In this document: piece by piece, positions 20,216 to 30,111 of the stretch
How the letters are laid out: each line of letters begins with the position of its first letter
Numbering within the stretch: the first letter of the stretch is position 1
Source of the DNA: Allomyces macrogynus ATCC 38327
Taxonomy: Eukaryota; Blastocladiomycota; Blastocladiomycetes; Blastocladiales; Blastocladiaceae
NCBI GenBank assembly: GCA_000151295.1
Contig: GG745328.1
Location: forward strand, 1,589,624 to 1,653,623
Length of the DNA stretch: 64,000 bases
Reading direction: 5' to 3'
Made by a program: the position numbers and the translations under genes
Notes under the pieces: generated by a model
Told to the model about the DNA's origin: nothing
The model's input: only the letters and a program-made list of their open reading frames with translations
Databases searched by the model: none

Positions 20216-21403
20216 ATGATGCTCTCCACCCGTTGGCGATCCCCGTTCGCGCTCGTCGCGGTCGCTACGAGCGTACTTGCCATGCTTCTGGCCGTCATCA
20301 TTGTTCCCGCCTTCGCATTCAGCGACGATGCCGTTACGCCGACCATTTGCGACCGGTACCCGCCGCACCGCCGTGCACTCTGCGAGGCCACGATGCGCAC
20401 GCACCTGCTCCCCGACCACGGCACCGTGTCGCCATTGACGGCCTTACCTGCCACGTCGCGTGCCAAAATCGACGCCTTTATGGCCGGTCGCGCGGCACCC
20501 AAAAAAACGGCCACAGTGCGCGTCGACAAGGTTGCAAAGCGTTTGCAACGCGTACTCTCGAGCGGGGTGGAAATGGACCGTGGCACGATGCAGAGCGACC
20601 ACTTCACGGCAGCAGCGGTCACCGTTCACCAAGTCGCGTCGGTAACACGCTTCGCACCCGTCTTGGCCTACGCAGATGCCTCTACGGGCAACAAGGCCAT
20701 ACAGGTTCTCAGCGCGTACCTCGACGACGGCACCGTGTCGGCTGCGGACCTGACAAGCGGCAAGGCTGGGCTCAACCTCGAGTCGTTTGCCGCACAGGCC
20801 GTGGCCAAGACCATTTCGGGCGTCTTGACGTGCTACGACAAGGAAAAGGAGCAGGGACAGGATGCGCCGCCGTCTGTCTGCGACGTTGAGACGCTGATGC
20901 GGCTAACGCAGCTGCTTGACGCGCTCGTTGCCTGGCTCGACGCAACGCGGGCGCGTACGCCCTTTGCGGCCCTGCTACAACCGATTCCAACTCTTGCGGC
21001 GTTTTTCCGGACGCTGCCGTCGCCCACTTCCCTCGACACGCCCAACGCGCGGCTCGCCGCGCGGCTCGTGACGCTCGACTTGGTCTCCACGGCCCTGACC
21101 TTGTCACTGCATGGTCGCGGTTCGGCCTCAGCCACGGCACCAACGACGGCGTTGACCGACCTGTACTTTTTGCCGATGCATTTCGACGGTGGTCGTCCCA
21201 TCACGAACCTCGAGGTTCGCGAGGCCGCGTGGCTCGCGTTAATGCGTGTGCAAGAACTCGGGCACGCTGTGCGCGAGACCAAGGCTGCGCACCCGTTCTG
21301 GTTCAAGATGATGCGCACGGGCATGGACTGGGTTCTTGGGCCTATTGCCAAGATGGTTTTGGAGGGCGCGATGCAGACGCCTGAGGCCAACGAGGAGCTG
21401 TAA
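20216..21403 (+). CDS. Unrecognised secreted or membrane-anchored protein
   Basis: Single-exon protein of about 395 residues that I do not recognise. It starts MMLSTRWRSPFALVAVATSV and continues LAMLLAVIIVPAFAFS, a signal peptide or signal anchor. The mature part is Ala/Thr/Leu-rich and mostly helical, with four cysteines in two groups (TICDRYPPHRRALCEATM and VLTCYDKEKEQ with PSVCDVETL), which would suit disulfides in the secretory pathway. The upstream frame from 20075 lacks signal features, so the ATG at 20216 (or the adjacent one at 20219) was preferred. There is no ER-retention or GPI signal; the C-terminus is TPEANEEL. Its stop is only 50 bp from the COA4 stop. Confidence 0.6.
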   Translation: MMLSTRWRSPFALVAVATSVLAMLLAVIIVPAFAFSDDAVTPTICDRYPPHRRALCEATMRTHLLPDHGTVSPLTALPATSRAKIDAFMAGRAAPKKTATVRVDKVAKRLQRVLSSGVEMDRGTMQSDHFTAAAVTVHQVASVTRFAPVLAYADASTGNKAIQVLSAYLDDGTVSAADLTSGKAGLNLESFAAQAVAKTISGVLTCYDKEKEQGQDAPPSVCDVETLMRLTQLLDALVAWLDATRARTPFAALLQPIPTLAAFFRTLPSPTSLDTPNARLAARLVTLDLVSTALTLSLHGRGSASATAPTTALTDLYFLPMHFDGGRPITNLEVREAAWLALMRVQELGHAVRETKAAHPFWFKMMRTGMDWVLGPIAKMVLEGAMQTPEANEEL

Positions 21404-21453
21404 ATTATAACAATTAATATATATCACACCGACCTAGAGATGCGCAACGTCTA

Positions 21454-21774
21454 TCACTGCATCTCGCCCGGATGCGTCGCGCGCCAGCACGCCTTGAACG
21501 CCTGCATTTCCTTGATACACTGGCGCCAATCGTGCTTTTCGTGGTAGCAGTCTTGCAGCACCTCGTGCTCGCGCTGGCACCCGGACCGCCGAATACGCGC
21601 GTCGTACGGGTCCTCTTCGTCGTCGCCTTGGGTGGATTGTGAGGGGCCGGCTGCGCTTGGCGTATTCAGATGAGTGTCAGGGGTCACGGATGCTTGTGGT
21701 GCGGCGGTTGATGCTCCCGATGCCGACGAGGGCGTGGTGGCGCTGTCCGAGTCTTTGGAGCGGGACCAGAACAT
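21454..21774 (-). CDS. COA4: Cytochrome c oxidase assembly factor COA4 (twin CX9C)
   Basis: Small protein of the mitochondrial intermembrane space needed for cytochrome c oxidase assembly and imported through the Mia40 disulfide relay. 106 residues, one exon. The C-terminal CHCH fold has two CX9C motifs: CQREHEVLQDC and CIKEMQAFKAC. The block before it, DDEEDPYDARIRRSGC, and DWRQC between the motifs match COA4 rather than other twin-CX9C proteins. The N-terminal half is Ser/Thr/Ala-rich and longer than in animals. It is divergent from the prefoldin-like gene, with 216 bp between starts. Confidence 0.85.
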   Translation of the reverse strand: MFWSRSKDSDSATTPSSASGASTAAPQASVTPDTHLNTPSAAGPSQSTQGDDEEDPYDARIRRSGCQREHEVLQDCYHEKHDWRQCIKEMQAFKACWRATHPGEMQ

Positions 21775-21990
21775 GATCCGTGGTGGAGAAGAGAGTATCG
21801 AGGGAATGCAGTGAGAAATGTGTTGGTGCGCGCGACTTGTGGATCAGCAAGTCGAGATCAGCAGGTCAGCAAAGGTTGGGTTGTTGATTGTAGCCTTCAA
21901 CGATGCAACGCTGACATACCTTGGCCGGCTTACACTTTTGTCCCGTGCCCATCTGGCAGCGCAACTGCCCGCAACCAACAACCGACCATC

Positions 21991-22528
21991 ATGTCCGCTG
22001 CAATTCGTGATCTCGCGTTTACCGACCTTCAAGTGCTGCAAGGCGAGCTTGCTGCGCTTCGTCCACAGGCGGTACAGTAACGAACCCGGTGAGACCAACC
22101 AGAAGCACGAGCGACTTGCTCACACCAACTCTGGGTGGACATTGGTAGACCGTGTATCGCCGAGCCGTCGGCAACTCGAACCTGCTGTTCCTGGCCCCGC
22201 GCGCCGCCGTGCAAAAGGAGGTCGATGATGTGCTCAATGGCACTTCGACTATGAGCGACGACAGATCATTCACTAGTCCGTTTGGCCGCTCCTCCGCGCT
22301 CGATAATCACAGTAGGATCGTTGAGACTGACGTCGCCCTAATTTGAAAATAGCATCGACTCCAACCTTGCAATCGCCGTCTACTTCTGCACCGCCGTCCT
22401 CAGCAACAAGTGTGAGGCCACCCCAACCGCAAACACCAGAAGCGAACCGCCAGGGCGCTCGGACGTCGGGCTCGTCCAAGGGCGGTGCCGCCAAGGGGAA
22501 GGGCAAGGGCAAGAGGAAAGCCAAGTGA
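21991..22528 (+). CDS. ASDURF-like prefoldin-family microprotein
   Basis: Modelled protein of about 127 residues from exons 21991-22071, 22149-22275 and 22353-22528 (introns about 77 nt; donors GTACAG and GTCCGT, acceptors TAG). The core LQGELAALRPQATVYRRAV continues NSNLLFLAPRAAVQKEV, matching the VYRQQ-NSN-FFLADR block of human ASDURF, the microprotein encoded upstream of ASNSD1 that joins the PAQosome as a prefoldin-like subunit. The third exon adds a Pro/Ser-rich linker and a lysine tail (KGKGKGKRKAK) not typical of the family. Here it is a separate spliced gene with an HP1-like gene downstream, not ASNSD1. Role as a beta-type prefoldin partner is inferred. Confidence 0.7.
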
Positions 22529-22763
22529 GTGAAAGCAGCTGCAAATGTAAGTGACCGATTTGTGTTTCCGCTCCTTCATCATGGTCGAACGAGTCATTTC
22601 CAAAGTGCTTCCACATCACCGTAAACCAAGTCAGAGCTGCCGACATCATCGTTTTGCTTCTGCAAGCATGCACCGATTTCTCGGCCAAGCTCCAGCAACT
22701 TCTCCCCATCTTCGCGACTACGCGCACCCTGCACGCTCAGCAACAAATTCAACACCCGTCATC

Positions 22764-23755
22764 ATGTCGACCCGCACGTCCACACGCAAGCGCAAGGCGA
22801 CCACGTCGTCGTCGGCCCGCTCGACAAAAAAGACCAAGTCCAGCAGCGACGACGGTACCTACCAGGTCGACGCTCTCGTCGATCACCGGACCGACAAGGA
22901 CCGCGGCGGGTACCAGTACAGCGTCAAGTGGACTGGCTACGACGACCCGACGTGGGTGCACGAGTCGGGTATTGTCGGGATCAACTTGATTGCCGATTAT
23001 TGGAACGAGGTGGCGCAGCGCGCCGAGGCCAAGCTCGCTGATATTGAGGCCTGGGAACGAGGGCGAGGAGGGGCACGCTCGCCCGGTGCGGTTCTCGACG
23101 ACGACGCGCCGGAACCTGCTGCGGTGCGGGCAAGAGCAAGCTCCGTGGATGCGCCGCCCATCGACCAGGTGGACAAAGTCGACGACAATGAGGACATTCA
23201 AGTGATTGAAGTGGGCCCGCGAAAGGTTCGCATTGGATTGCTGTCTGTGTGTCGATGCTCAACAACGTTGGTTTCCTGACGTGCTTCTTCCGCTCGAATG
23301 ACGCATTCCCAGCGACGTCGACGGTCGACCACCGCGTCGCCCAACGTCGGTGCTGGCGCAGCGGACGCTGCCGCGCCGCTCGTCCCGCCCGACCCCACCG
23401 CTGGCACGGCGGGCGACGCGCCGCTCGCGCCGCGCATCACCGAGGCCGACATTGACCGCATCTATGGGTTCGAGGATGCACCAGACCCGCACACGGGCGG
23501 GTCGCACATGCATGCCGTGTTTCTGCTCAAGGACGGGACCACGACCATGTTCCCTGTCAACGAAGCGGCCATGTGGGCGCCCGCGTCACCATGTGCGACT
23601 ACCTGATCAAGCACTTGCATTTCACGACGCCAAGTGCTGATTCGGACCAGGGCGACGGCGAGGCTGGGGCGGAGCCGGGCGATGACGGGGGAGTCGTGGG
23701 TGGACAAGAAGTGGAGGAGGAGTGCAAGGTCGAGCCGGTTGACAGCGAGGATTGA
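22764..23755 (+). CDS. HP1-like chromodomain protein, apparent frameshift in chromoshadow
   Basis: Heterochromatin protein binding methylated H3K9. Exons: 22764-23225 and 23313-23755 (intron 87 nt, GTTCGC donor, CCCAG acceptor). The basic N-terminus (TRKRKATTSSSARSTKKTK) precedes the chromodomain, with cage aromatics in TYQVDALVDHR, YSVKWTGYDDPTWVHESG and LIADYW. A hinge follows, then a chromoshadow-like domain (ITEADIDRIYGFED, HAVFLLKDGTTTMFPVNE, then VTMCDYLIKHLHF). The last piece is in another frame: at about 23580 one base is missing from a CCC run. Adding it would give a continuous chromoshadow and a protein of about 300 residues ending in an acidic tail. Without it the protein stops early, before the dimer helix. 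Confidence 0.75.
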
Positions 23756-25291
23756 TTAGTGGTGCATTCATCGTGCGGGCGTGGGCTACGCCTGTAAATA
23801 GAAAGTTGTTATTGTTGTTGTCGTTTCTTGGTGCGATTATGCAAGCAACCACAAGCAAGTTTCGAAAACCGAATCCAAAGCAACAAACCTGGAGCGCAAC
23901 TGTTTCTGCTCCATCTTGGACACGGCCTTTCGCGCGATTGACACCTGGAAACAGCTCCGTTCCGCTGCGCGCGGGCATAAGCTCGAGCAGCGCCATCGCA
24001 ATCCGGTCGCCATATGTACCATTAGTCAGCATCAAAGCAGCCAGCGTGGTGGCGCCCAGCCGGTCGCTCACGGACCTGGTTCCTTTGCACGCTGACTGGC
24101 CCATGACACCCACTGCCACGAAAGGCAACGTGGACGTGCCCAGGATCACAATAATGTCGAGCGAGCGTTTCGACATAGCCTCTGGCTGCACGCATCACTC
24201 ATCGGATGCAGACGCAACATCGCGCATGGCCTGTGGCCGAATATAGGAATGTAGCGCACGCGGCTCATGCGGCCAGGGACAAACAAGGATGAGCAAAGAG
24301 CAAAAAGTGATGAGAACGAAAGCACTGCACGAGCCGCTCCTGTCGTAGGGCATCGCTATGTCGCACTGAGCAACTCCGGATTGTCTCCCCAGTTTCTAGC
24401 TCGTTCACTGGAGGACAATGGGTGCTACCCATTCAAACTCCACTCGCGCCATGTTACGCTCTCCTCGTCAGAAAATGGGGTGCGAAATGTGATACTCAGG
24501 TATGGTTGTCGTTCAAAGATGCATCTCAAGAACGACACATGCAGAGCGGTTGAGGCATGGGATTGATGGTTGCTGGTCATCAGGTTGTTGGCCCAGCATT
24601 GGCTATGCCAGAGTTGCCTGCAAGCGTCAGCTCTTTGTGAGTCTGAAAGCTGACAGTCAGTAATGCAGCGCATTGTGGCCTCCTGACAACTCGTGCACAT
24701 GGCGTGACTGTTGAAAGCCAATAATATGCTGTTGAATGGACAGGTGTTGGTATGCCCAACCTTGGTGATTGCAGGCTGCAAGTTCCGCGCAGTGCTGTCG
24801 TCTCTCATTGCTGTCATTCATGGAACCAGCAGGTGCTGCAAGGTCGTTGACGCCTTCCACCAGCACCAGCATTGTTGCTGCGTGAGACATTGCCAGACTC
24901 CAAGTTACCAAATAGTGCTTTGCAACAGCCGCTCATTCTTTCTGCTCAAAGTGACAACGTCTTGTTCGAGCCACGAGATGCAATGCTCGAAGACATTTCA
25001 CTCGCGAAATATGAGCACCAGCTCTAATGCAACATGCAAAGATGTGGTCAAGGCACACTATCAGGACACACATCCCCCGTCAAGCCTGGGCGATGAAGAA
25101 GCGTTCAACCGACCAATAAACGGTGGACAAGGATGCAAACGACCGAATATAACATATTGTGCAGCAACGGATAAAACCATTCGTGCATGAGAAATGGAAA
25201 GGCTTGGAGCATGGAAAGAGGCAAAGCGACACTGTCAAATCGCATCTAAACAAGAAAAACCAGACTTCGCTCACAATTACGAACAGCAAAT
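23756..25291. other. Gene-poor region with a spacer related to 27.37-28.1 kb
   Basis: No confident gene. It is AT-richer than the flanks. From about 24550 to 25291 it matches the spacer at 27370-28107 in patches, for example GTTGAGGCATG..., GAC(G/A)CCTTCCA..., TTTCTG.TCA...ACGTCT.GTTC and GGCGATGAAGAAGCG. This shows it is the 3' flank of a duplicated LRR unit. Confidence 0.6.
23835..24176 (-). CDS. Possible small membrane-protein ORF, doubtful
   Basis: A minus-strand frame opens MSKRSLDIIVILGTSTLPF and continues through hydrophobic residues to DRLGATTLAALMLTNGTYG, which could be a small membrane protein of about 70-100 residues. The frame then runs on antisense to the HP1-like gene with Pro/Arg-rich sequence, so any real gene would have to end or splice earlier; the end given is arbitrary. 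No family was recognised and it may be non-coding. Confidence 0.2.
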
Positions 25292-25625
25292 CTACTCAAC
25301 AACCACAAACTTGGCCCGCAGTTGGCACTAGGCCGCTGGCGACATACCCGCGCGCGTGACTTTCATCTCCATGCGGCAACACTCAGACCGCAAGGGGAAT
25401 GTAATCGAGCAGCGCACCAGCAGCACCATCGCTGATCGCGGACCCTCTAAATCGAGGACGCGAAGCGAGGTGGGAAGCAAAGCGACCTGGAACCCATCGT
25501 CGCAATCCTACACGCTCCGGCCCAGCAAAAGCTCGTGCAATCCATTGGGCAGCGTCGACGGCAGATGCATGAGGAAGTTGCTGCGCAAGTTGAGGTGCAA
25601 GACCGGCGACGGCCCGCCAAGGAAC
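25292..25625 (-). pseudogene. 3' fragment of an LRR gene (copy C)
   Basis: The DNA matches the last third of the intact LRR gene at 28108-29832, including the end of the coding sequence (CTACTYRACAACCACAAACTTGGCCCGCAGTTGG on the plus strand, as 5' and 3' halves). It breaks off near 25625. Reading frames change within it: the part equivalent to GLLHHMP reads DGAAGALLDYIP in one frame, while the upstream leucine repeats read in another. There is no start or F-box part. It is the most decayed of three copies. Confidence 0.7.
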
Positions 25626-25992
25626 ACTGACTGACGCGAACACCCGTGGCGCAGCGCGCAGCGGGTGTGCTTTCGTCCATGACAGAGCAGCCACTTGCCC
25701 CTGCTTGCCCCGCTTGCCCTTGGCCCGCTTGCCCTTGCTCGCCATGAGGCAAAATTCTGACAGTTCTAGATCACGCCGAACCGCTCAAACTGACAAAAAA
25801 CCAGGTGTTGAACATGGTTAGAAACGACAAAAGGAAAGTCATTGTGCAGCGGATTGCTGGAGGGCTTGCTGGGTCGAACGACTCTTGCTTGAGAAATGGA
25901 GAGACTCGCAACATGGGAATGAGCAATGCGCTGTTGTCAAATCACATCGAAACAAGAAAGTTCAAACGTCGGTCACAACTAAAACAACAAAA
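25626..25992. other. Spacer between LRR pseudogenes
   Basis: It contains a short G/C repeat around 25693-25742 reading, on the minus strand, as Lys/Gly/Arg-rich KGKRAKGKRGKQGQ. The rest (25850-25992) resembles the 3' flank of copy C at 25160-25291 (GAGAAATGGA, GACACTGTCAAATC or TGTTGTCAAATC, AACAAGAAA), so it belongs to the duplicated unit. No gene is supported. Confidence 0.5.
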
Positions 25993-27203
25993 CTACTTAA
26001 CAACCACAAACTTTGCCCGCAGTTGCTCCAGCACTGTCGGCGACATGGCCGTGCTCTTGACATGGGCCTGCATGTGGCGTCATTCGGATCGCGTGGGCAT
26101 GTGGTTGAGCAGCGCAGCAGCAGTCCGGCCACCAACTTTGGTCCCCTCTAAATCGAGCACGCGAAGCGAGGTGGGCAGCAATCCAGCCTGGAACCCAGTG
26201 CCGTTGAGCAAGTTTTCGGTTCAGCACGAGCATTTGCAATCCAGATGGCAGCATCAGCGGCTGCCGATTGAGAGAATTGCCGCTCAAGTCGAGGCGCAGG
26301 AGCGACGATGACCACTGGAAATATGTCTGAATCTGTCAAATCGAACTGAATGAGCTTCAGCATCATCAATCGAGACGGGAGGCGGCGCGCCAAAAGAGTA
26401 GTCGTCCCAATCATCAAGGCGCACGCTGAGTGTGCATGTGGCTAGTGGAATGCGCGTGACGAAATTGCGTGGTGCGTCTGGGATGTAGTCGTCCGTGCGA
26501 TCCATGACGAGCATCAGGTCGACACTGAACGAGCCAACCGAGGTTGGGAGTGAATTGGCGACACGCCCGAGGGTAACAACATCACCGTCAAAGACTTGAA
26601 TCCCAGAGTCAGTTCGGAAAAGCCTTTGCGCGGCCGAGTGGCCATGACCAGATTGACCTGGATCGGATCAAACCCAATGAGCTGAAGCGACGCCAGTGAC
26701 AAGAACTGGGGAATGGCACGCGCAAGTGCAGGCATAACCGCGGTTGAGGAACAGCTGCGAGAGCGCGTCGATGCACTCTGCAGGAGAGACCAACGGCGAC
26801 TGGAAATGATGGACGAGTAGACAGGCAACGTGTTACGGCAAAAGCAGCAGCGCACGATCAGGCGCACGCGGCGGCAGAATCAGGGACCATTGGAAAGTTT
26901 CGGGTTGGATTTCGGTCGCATGGAAATGACCTATTAGGTTGGCCGAAAGACGAAATCGGTCATCCAAGGGCAGATCGGCACGGTGAGTTTCCATGGAACC
27001 GCTGTTCATGTGCATTTGGCGTGCTGTGCGAATGGCGACACGTAGACAAGGAGCTAACAGAGTCGGCGCAACGAGCGCGAGGTGGAGCAGGGCGATGCAG
27101 TCAAGGTCAGCGAACAGCTCGGCAAGCAGTCAAGAACGGGTGTCTGCAAGTTGTTAAGGGCGATGCGTGGGTGTGCCGGGCTGCTGCCGCGTGTGTCAGT
27201 CAT
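25993..27203 (-). pseudogene. Decayed LRR/F-box-like gene (copy B)
   Basis: Copy of the intact LRR gene about 2.1 kb downstream on the plus map. It keeps the start (ATG at 27203, MTDTRGSSPAHPR), the N-terminal TPVLDC motif, and the blocks VMPALARAIPQFLSLASL, QVNLVMATRPRKGFSELTL, NFVTRIPLATCTLSVRL and the C-terminal end. A one-base deletion near 27124 (GACTGC-TTGCCGAG against GACTGCATTGCCGAG in the intact copy) shifts the frame after about 28 codons and leads to a TAG. Several later frame changes and about 500 bp of net internal loss follow. It is a clear pseudogene. Confidence 0.8.
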
Positions 27204-28107
27204 CGTGAAGATTTGTATTGAAGGTTGAAAATGCGGCCGATGCAGCTAGTGCTCGTGCTTGGTCGTGACGCCATGCCCGAGATTTGCGGTGGTGAGAGCG
27301 CCAAGTTGACTGCAGCCTCCGAGATGACAGCAGTGACAGACTGGAGCAAACACGAGTTGCCTAGCAGCGATGGTCGGGTTGAGGCATGAAACGATAGTTG
27401 CTGGCCACGAACGATGTTGTTAACCTATTGGCATAGACGATGCAGGACAGGCACGGTTGCAGTGAAAAGGCCGCAGCCGCCATGCATGTCGATCATGGTT
27501 TGTTGACACCTTCCAGCATTGCCAGCTTTGTTGCTGATTGTCTCATACATCGTCAGACTCTGACCGGGCCGAAGGGACGGGTTTTCAAATGCGAGGCTGC
27601 CAGTGACACTGGGGCGTGGGGCCAACGTGTTGCTAACACAAACAAAGAAGGAACCAAAACGACATGACAAAAACCAAGAACGGCGCAGTCCGTCACGATC
27701 CGACGCGATGGACGGGTCGCACAGCCGCGTCCTCGACAAAGTAGATGCTCAAATGCATCAGACTCCTAAGTTGTTGCAGCATTGTCGCATAGAGTTTTGC
27801 TTGACAGCACTCGGTCATACTTTCTGATCATAAAATTAGCGCCAACGTCTCGTTCAAGCTATAGAATACATGGCCGTCTTTCATCTCGACAACAGTTCAC
27901 GAGTGAAATGAGCCCCATGAGGTCTGATGCAGTACGTCATGGCAAAGTGCCTGGAAAGCGATCAAGAAACGGATCCCCAACGATCCACTACAATTTAGGG
28001 CGATGAAGAAGCGACTGGCTGGCGGGAAAAACAGGTGGACAAGGACGCAAACGACAAAACGAAAGATATTGCGCGCGGGATTGTTAGAGGACAAACAAAC
28101 AAATAAA
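27204..28107. other. Spacer between LRR copy B and the intact LRR gene
   Basis: 27204-27300 is the decayed promoter of copy B and matches the upstream region of the intact copy (GTGCTTGGTCGTGACGCC against GTGCTTGGTCGCGATGCC). 27370-28107 is the 3' flank of the intact copy and matches 24550-25291. No gene is supported. Confidence 0.6.
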
Positions 28108-29832
28108 CTACTTGACAACCACAAACTTGGCCCGCAGTTGGCCAAGCACTGCTGGTGAGATTTCCGTGTTCTTGACATGCACATGCATGCGGCGCCACTC
28201 GGACCGCATGGGCATATGGTGGAGCAGGCCAGCAGCAGTCCCATCACCGACTTTGGTCCCTCCTAAATTAAGCACGCGAAGCAAGGTGGGGAGCAAAACA
28301 GCCTCGAACCCAGTATCATTGAGTAGCGAGTTGCGACTCAGCACGAGCGTGTGCAATCCACTGGGCAACGTCGGTGGGAGCCGCGTGAGGGAGTTGCCGC
28401 ACAAGTCGAGGTGCAAAAGCGACGACGGCCACTGGAAATGGACAAGGTCGACATCGGTCAATTCGCACCGAATGAGCTGCAGCTTCATAAGCCGAGGTGG
28501 GAGGCGGCGCGCCAAGTTAGAGCGGGCGGTGAGTGTATTGCGGAGCGTCCACGAGGTGATGGTCAAGTGCGTGAGCGTGGTGGGGAGCCGGGCGACCAAA
28601 TCATCGAGGCCAAGACAGCGATTCCACTGTCCTATGGCGATTTTGAGCGAGGTGAGCGTGGGCGAAATGGGGATGGTTCGGCAGAGCAGATCGTCCCAAA
28701 CCGCAAGGCGCACGCTGAGATTGCGCGTGGCCAGTGGAATGCGTGTGACGAAATCGCGCAGTGGGTCCAGTCTGTAATCATCCTTGTCGTCCCTGCCATC
28801 GATGTCGAGCATCAGGTCAAGACTGAACGAACCAACTGAGGTTGGGAGTGAATTGGCGACACGCTCAAGGGCAGCAACATGATCACCATTAAAGACATTG
28901 AAGCCCAGGGTCAGTTCAGAAAAGCCTTCGCGCGGCAGAGTGGCCATGACCAGATTGACCTGGACCGGATCGAATCCAATGAGCCGCAGCGACGCCAGCG
29001 ACGGGAGCTGGGGAATGGCACGCGCAAGTGCAGGCATAACCGCGTCCGTGGTCATTTCAACGTTGTTCGAGTGCAAGATAAGCGTCTTTACCGTTGACGG
29101 AATGTGATTGACCAAAAGTAGTTTGACCGACTTGCAGTCGTCTTCATCGCCCTCGTCGGGGGCCACGTCCAAAAATGACAAGGTGCGCAGGTTGGGCAAC
29201 AGTTGCGAGAGCGCGTCGATGCACTCGGGGCGGACCGTAATGTATTTGAGCGACAGCGAGGATATGGTTGGCGGGAATGCGAGTTCCCGCCATGGGACAT
29301 CTCCTTCAACAGAGAGACTGCGGCAACTTGGTGGGATGATGACGGACGAAGCGCCTTCAAATACCGTGAAGGATCGGATTTGCGACAACGGGATGGGCAG
29401 CAGGGACCAGCAACGACTGGCAGCAACAGACGGCTGGACCCTGGTAAAACCGGTTTGTGGCAAGTGCAGCAACGAACGGTCGGCGGCACGCAACAGCAAT
29501 ATCAGGGACCAGTGGAAAATCTCGGTTTGGTGTTGGGTCGCATGGAAATGGCCAAGGAGACCGGGCGAGAGGTGGACTTTTGCACCCAACGGCTGATTTG
29601 CGCGGTGCCTTTGCTCGGAATAGCGGCTGAAGTGCGTTCGGCGGGCCGTGCGAATGGCAACGCGCAGGCACGGAGCAAACAGGGGAGGAGCAGCGAACGC
29701 GAGGTAGAGCAGGGCGATGCGGTCGAGGCCGGCGAGGAGCTCGGCAATGCAGTCGAGAACGGGCGTTAGCAAGTTGTCGAGCGTCAGGCGCGGTTGCACA
29801 AGGCTGCAGCAGCTGCTGCTCGTGTCGGTCAT
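28108..29832 (-). CDS. F-box-like leucine-rich repeat protein (intact copy A)
   Basis: Single-exon protein of 574 residues. The N-terminus (LTLDNLLTPVLDCIAELLAG followed by LDRIALLYLAFAAPPLF) looks like an F-box-type helical hairpin. It is followed by about ten irregular leucine-rich repeats, including SLKYITVRPECIDALSQLL, NLRTLSFLDV, LPSLASLRLIGFDPVQ, TLTSLKIAIGQW, TLTHLTITSWTL, RLMKLQLIRCEL, SLLHLDLCGNSLTRLPPTL and LHTLVLSRNSLLND. By family it would select substrates for an SCF ubiquitin ligase, but the F-box is weak and this is inference. It is the only intact member of a three-copy tandem array and is divergent from the Cdc20-like gene, 279 bp apart. Confidence 0.75.
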   Translation of the reverse strand: MTDTSSSCCSLVQPRLTLDNLLTPVLDCIAELLAGLDRIALLYLAFAAPPLFAPCLRVAIRTARRTHFSRYSEQRHRANQPLGAKVHLSPGLLGHFHATQHQTEIFHWSLILLLRAADRSLLHLPQTGFTRVQPSVAASRCWSLLPIPLSQIRSFTVFEGASSVIIPPSCRSLSVEGDVPWRELAFPPTISSLSLKYITVRPECIDALSQLLPNLRTLSFLDVAPDEGDEDDCKSVKLLLVNHIPSTVKTLILHSNNVEMTTDAVMPALARAIPQLPSLASLRLIGFDPVQVNLVMATLPREGFSELTLGFNVFNGDHVAALERVANSLPTSVGSFSLDLMLDIDGRDDKDDYRLDPLRDFVTRIPLATRNLSVRLAVWDDLLCRTIPISPTLTSLKIAIGQWNRCLGLDDLVARLPTTLTHLTITSWTLRNTLTARSNLARRLPPRLMKLQLIRCELTDVDLVHFQWPSSLLHLDLCGNSLTRLPPTLPSGLHTLVLSRNSLLNDTGFEAVLLPTLLRVLNLGGTKVGDGTAAGLLHHMPMRSEWRRMHVHVKNTEISPAVLGQLRAKFVVVK

Positions 29833-30111
29833 GGTGCAGGTTCACGTTGAGATTGCAGGAACTGCAGCAAGTACCCGTGCTTGGTCGCGATGCCGTGCTG
29901 TCGTGCTTTGTCGTTGATGTTGCCGGTGCTGCCGTGCTGAAGCAATCAGAGGACCGTGCCTCTGGGAGTGACGAGGGTCGACGACTGACGCAAACACGCG
30001 TGCTTGGCGGCCAACCGCACTTCATTTAGGTCGCGGCTTCGGCCTGCCACCACCACCGCGGCTGACAACCACTGCAGCCGCACTGCGCGTGAGCCCGCCG
30101 CTGCTCCCGCT

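Noticed and set aside
25383..25745. 120-codon frame starting MASKGKRAKGKRGK
   Set aside because: Most of it is the LRR stub read partly out of frame plus a short G/C repeat; no sign of an independent gene.
23756..30000. Transposable element as the cause of the repeats
   Set aside because: The repeated DNA is explained by tandem copies of an LRR gene and its spacer; no transposase, reverse transcriptase or terminal repeats were seen.
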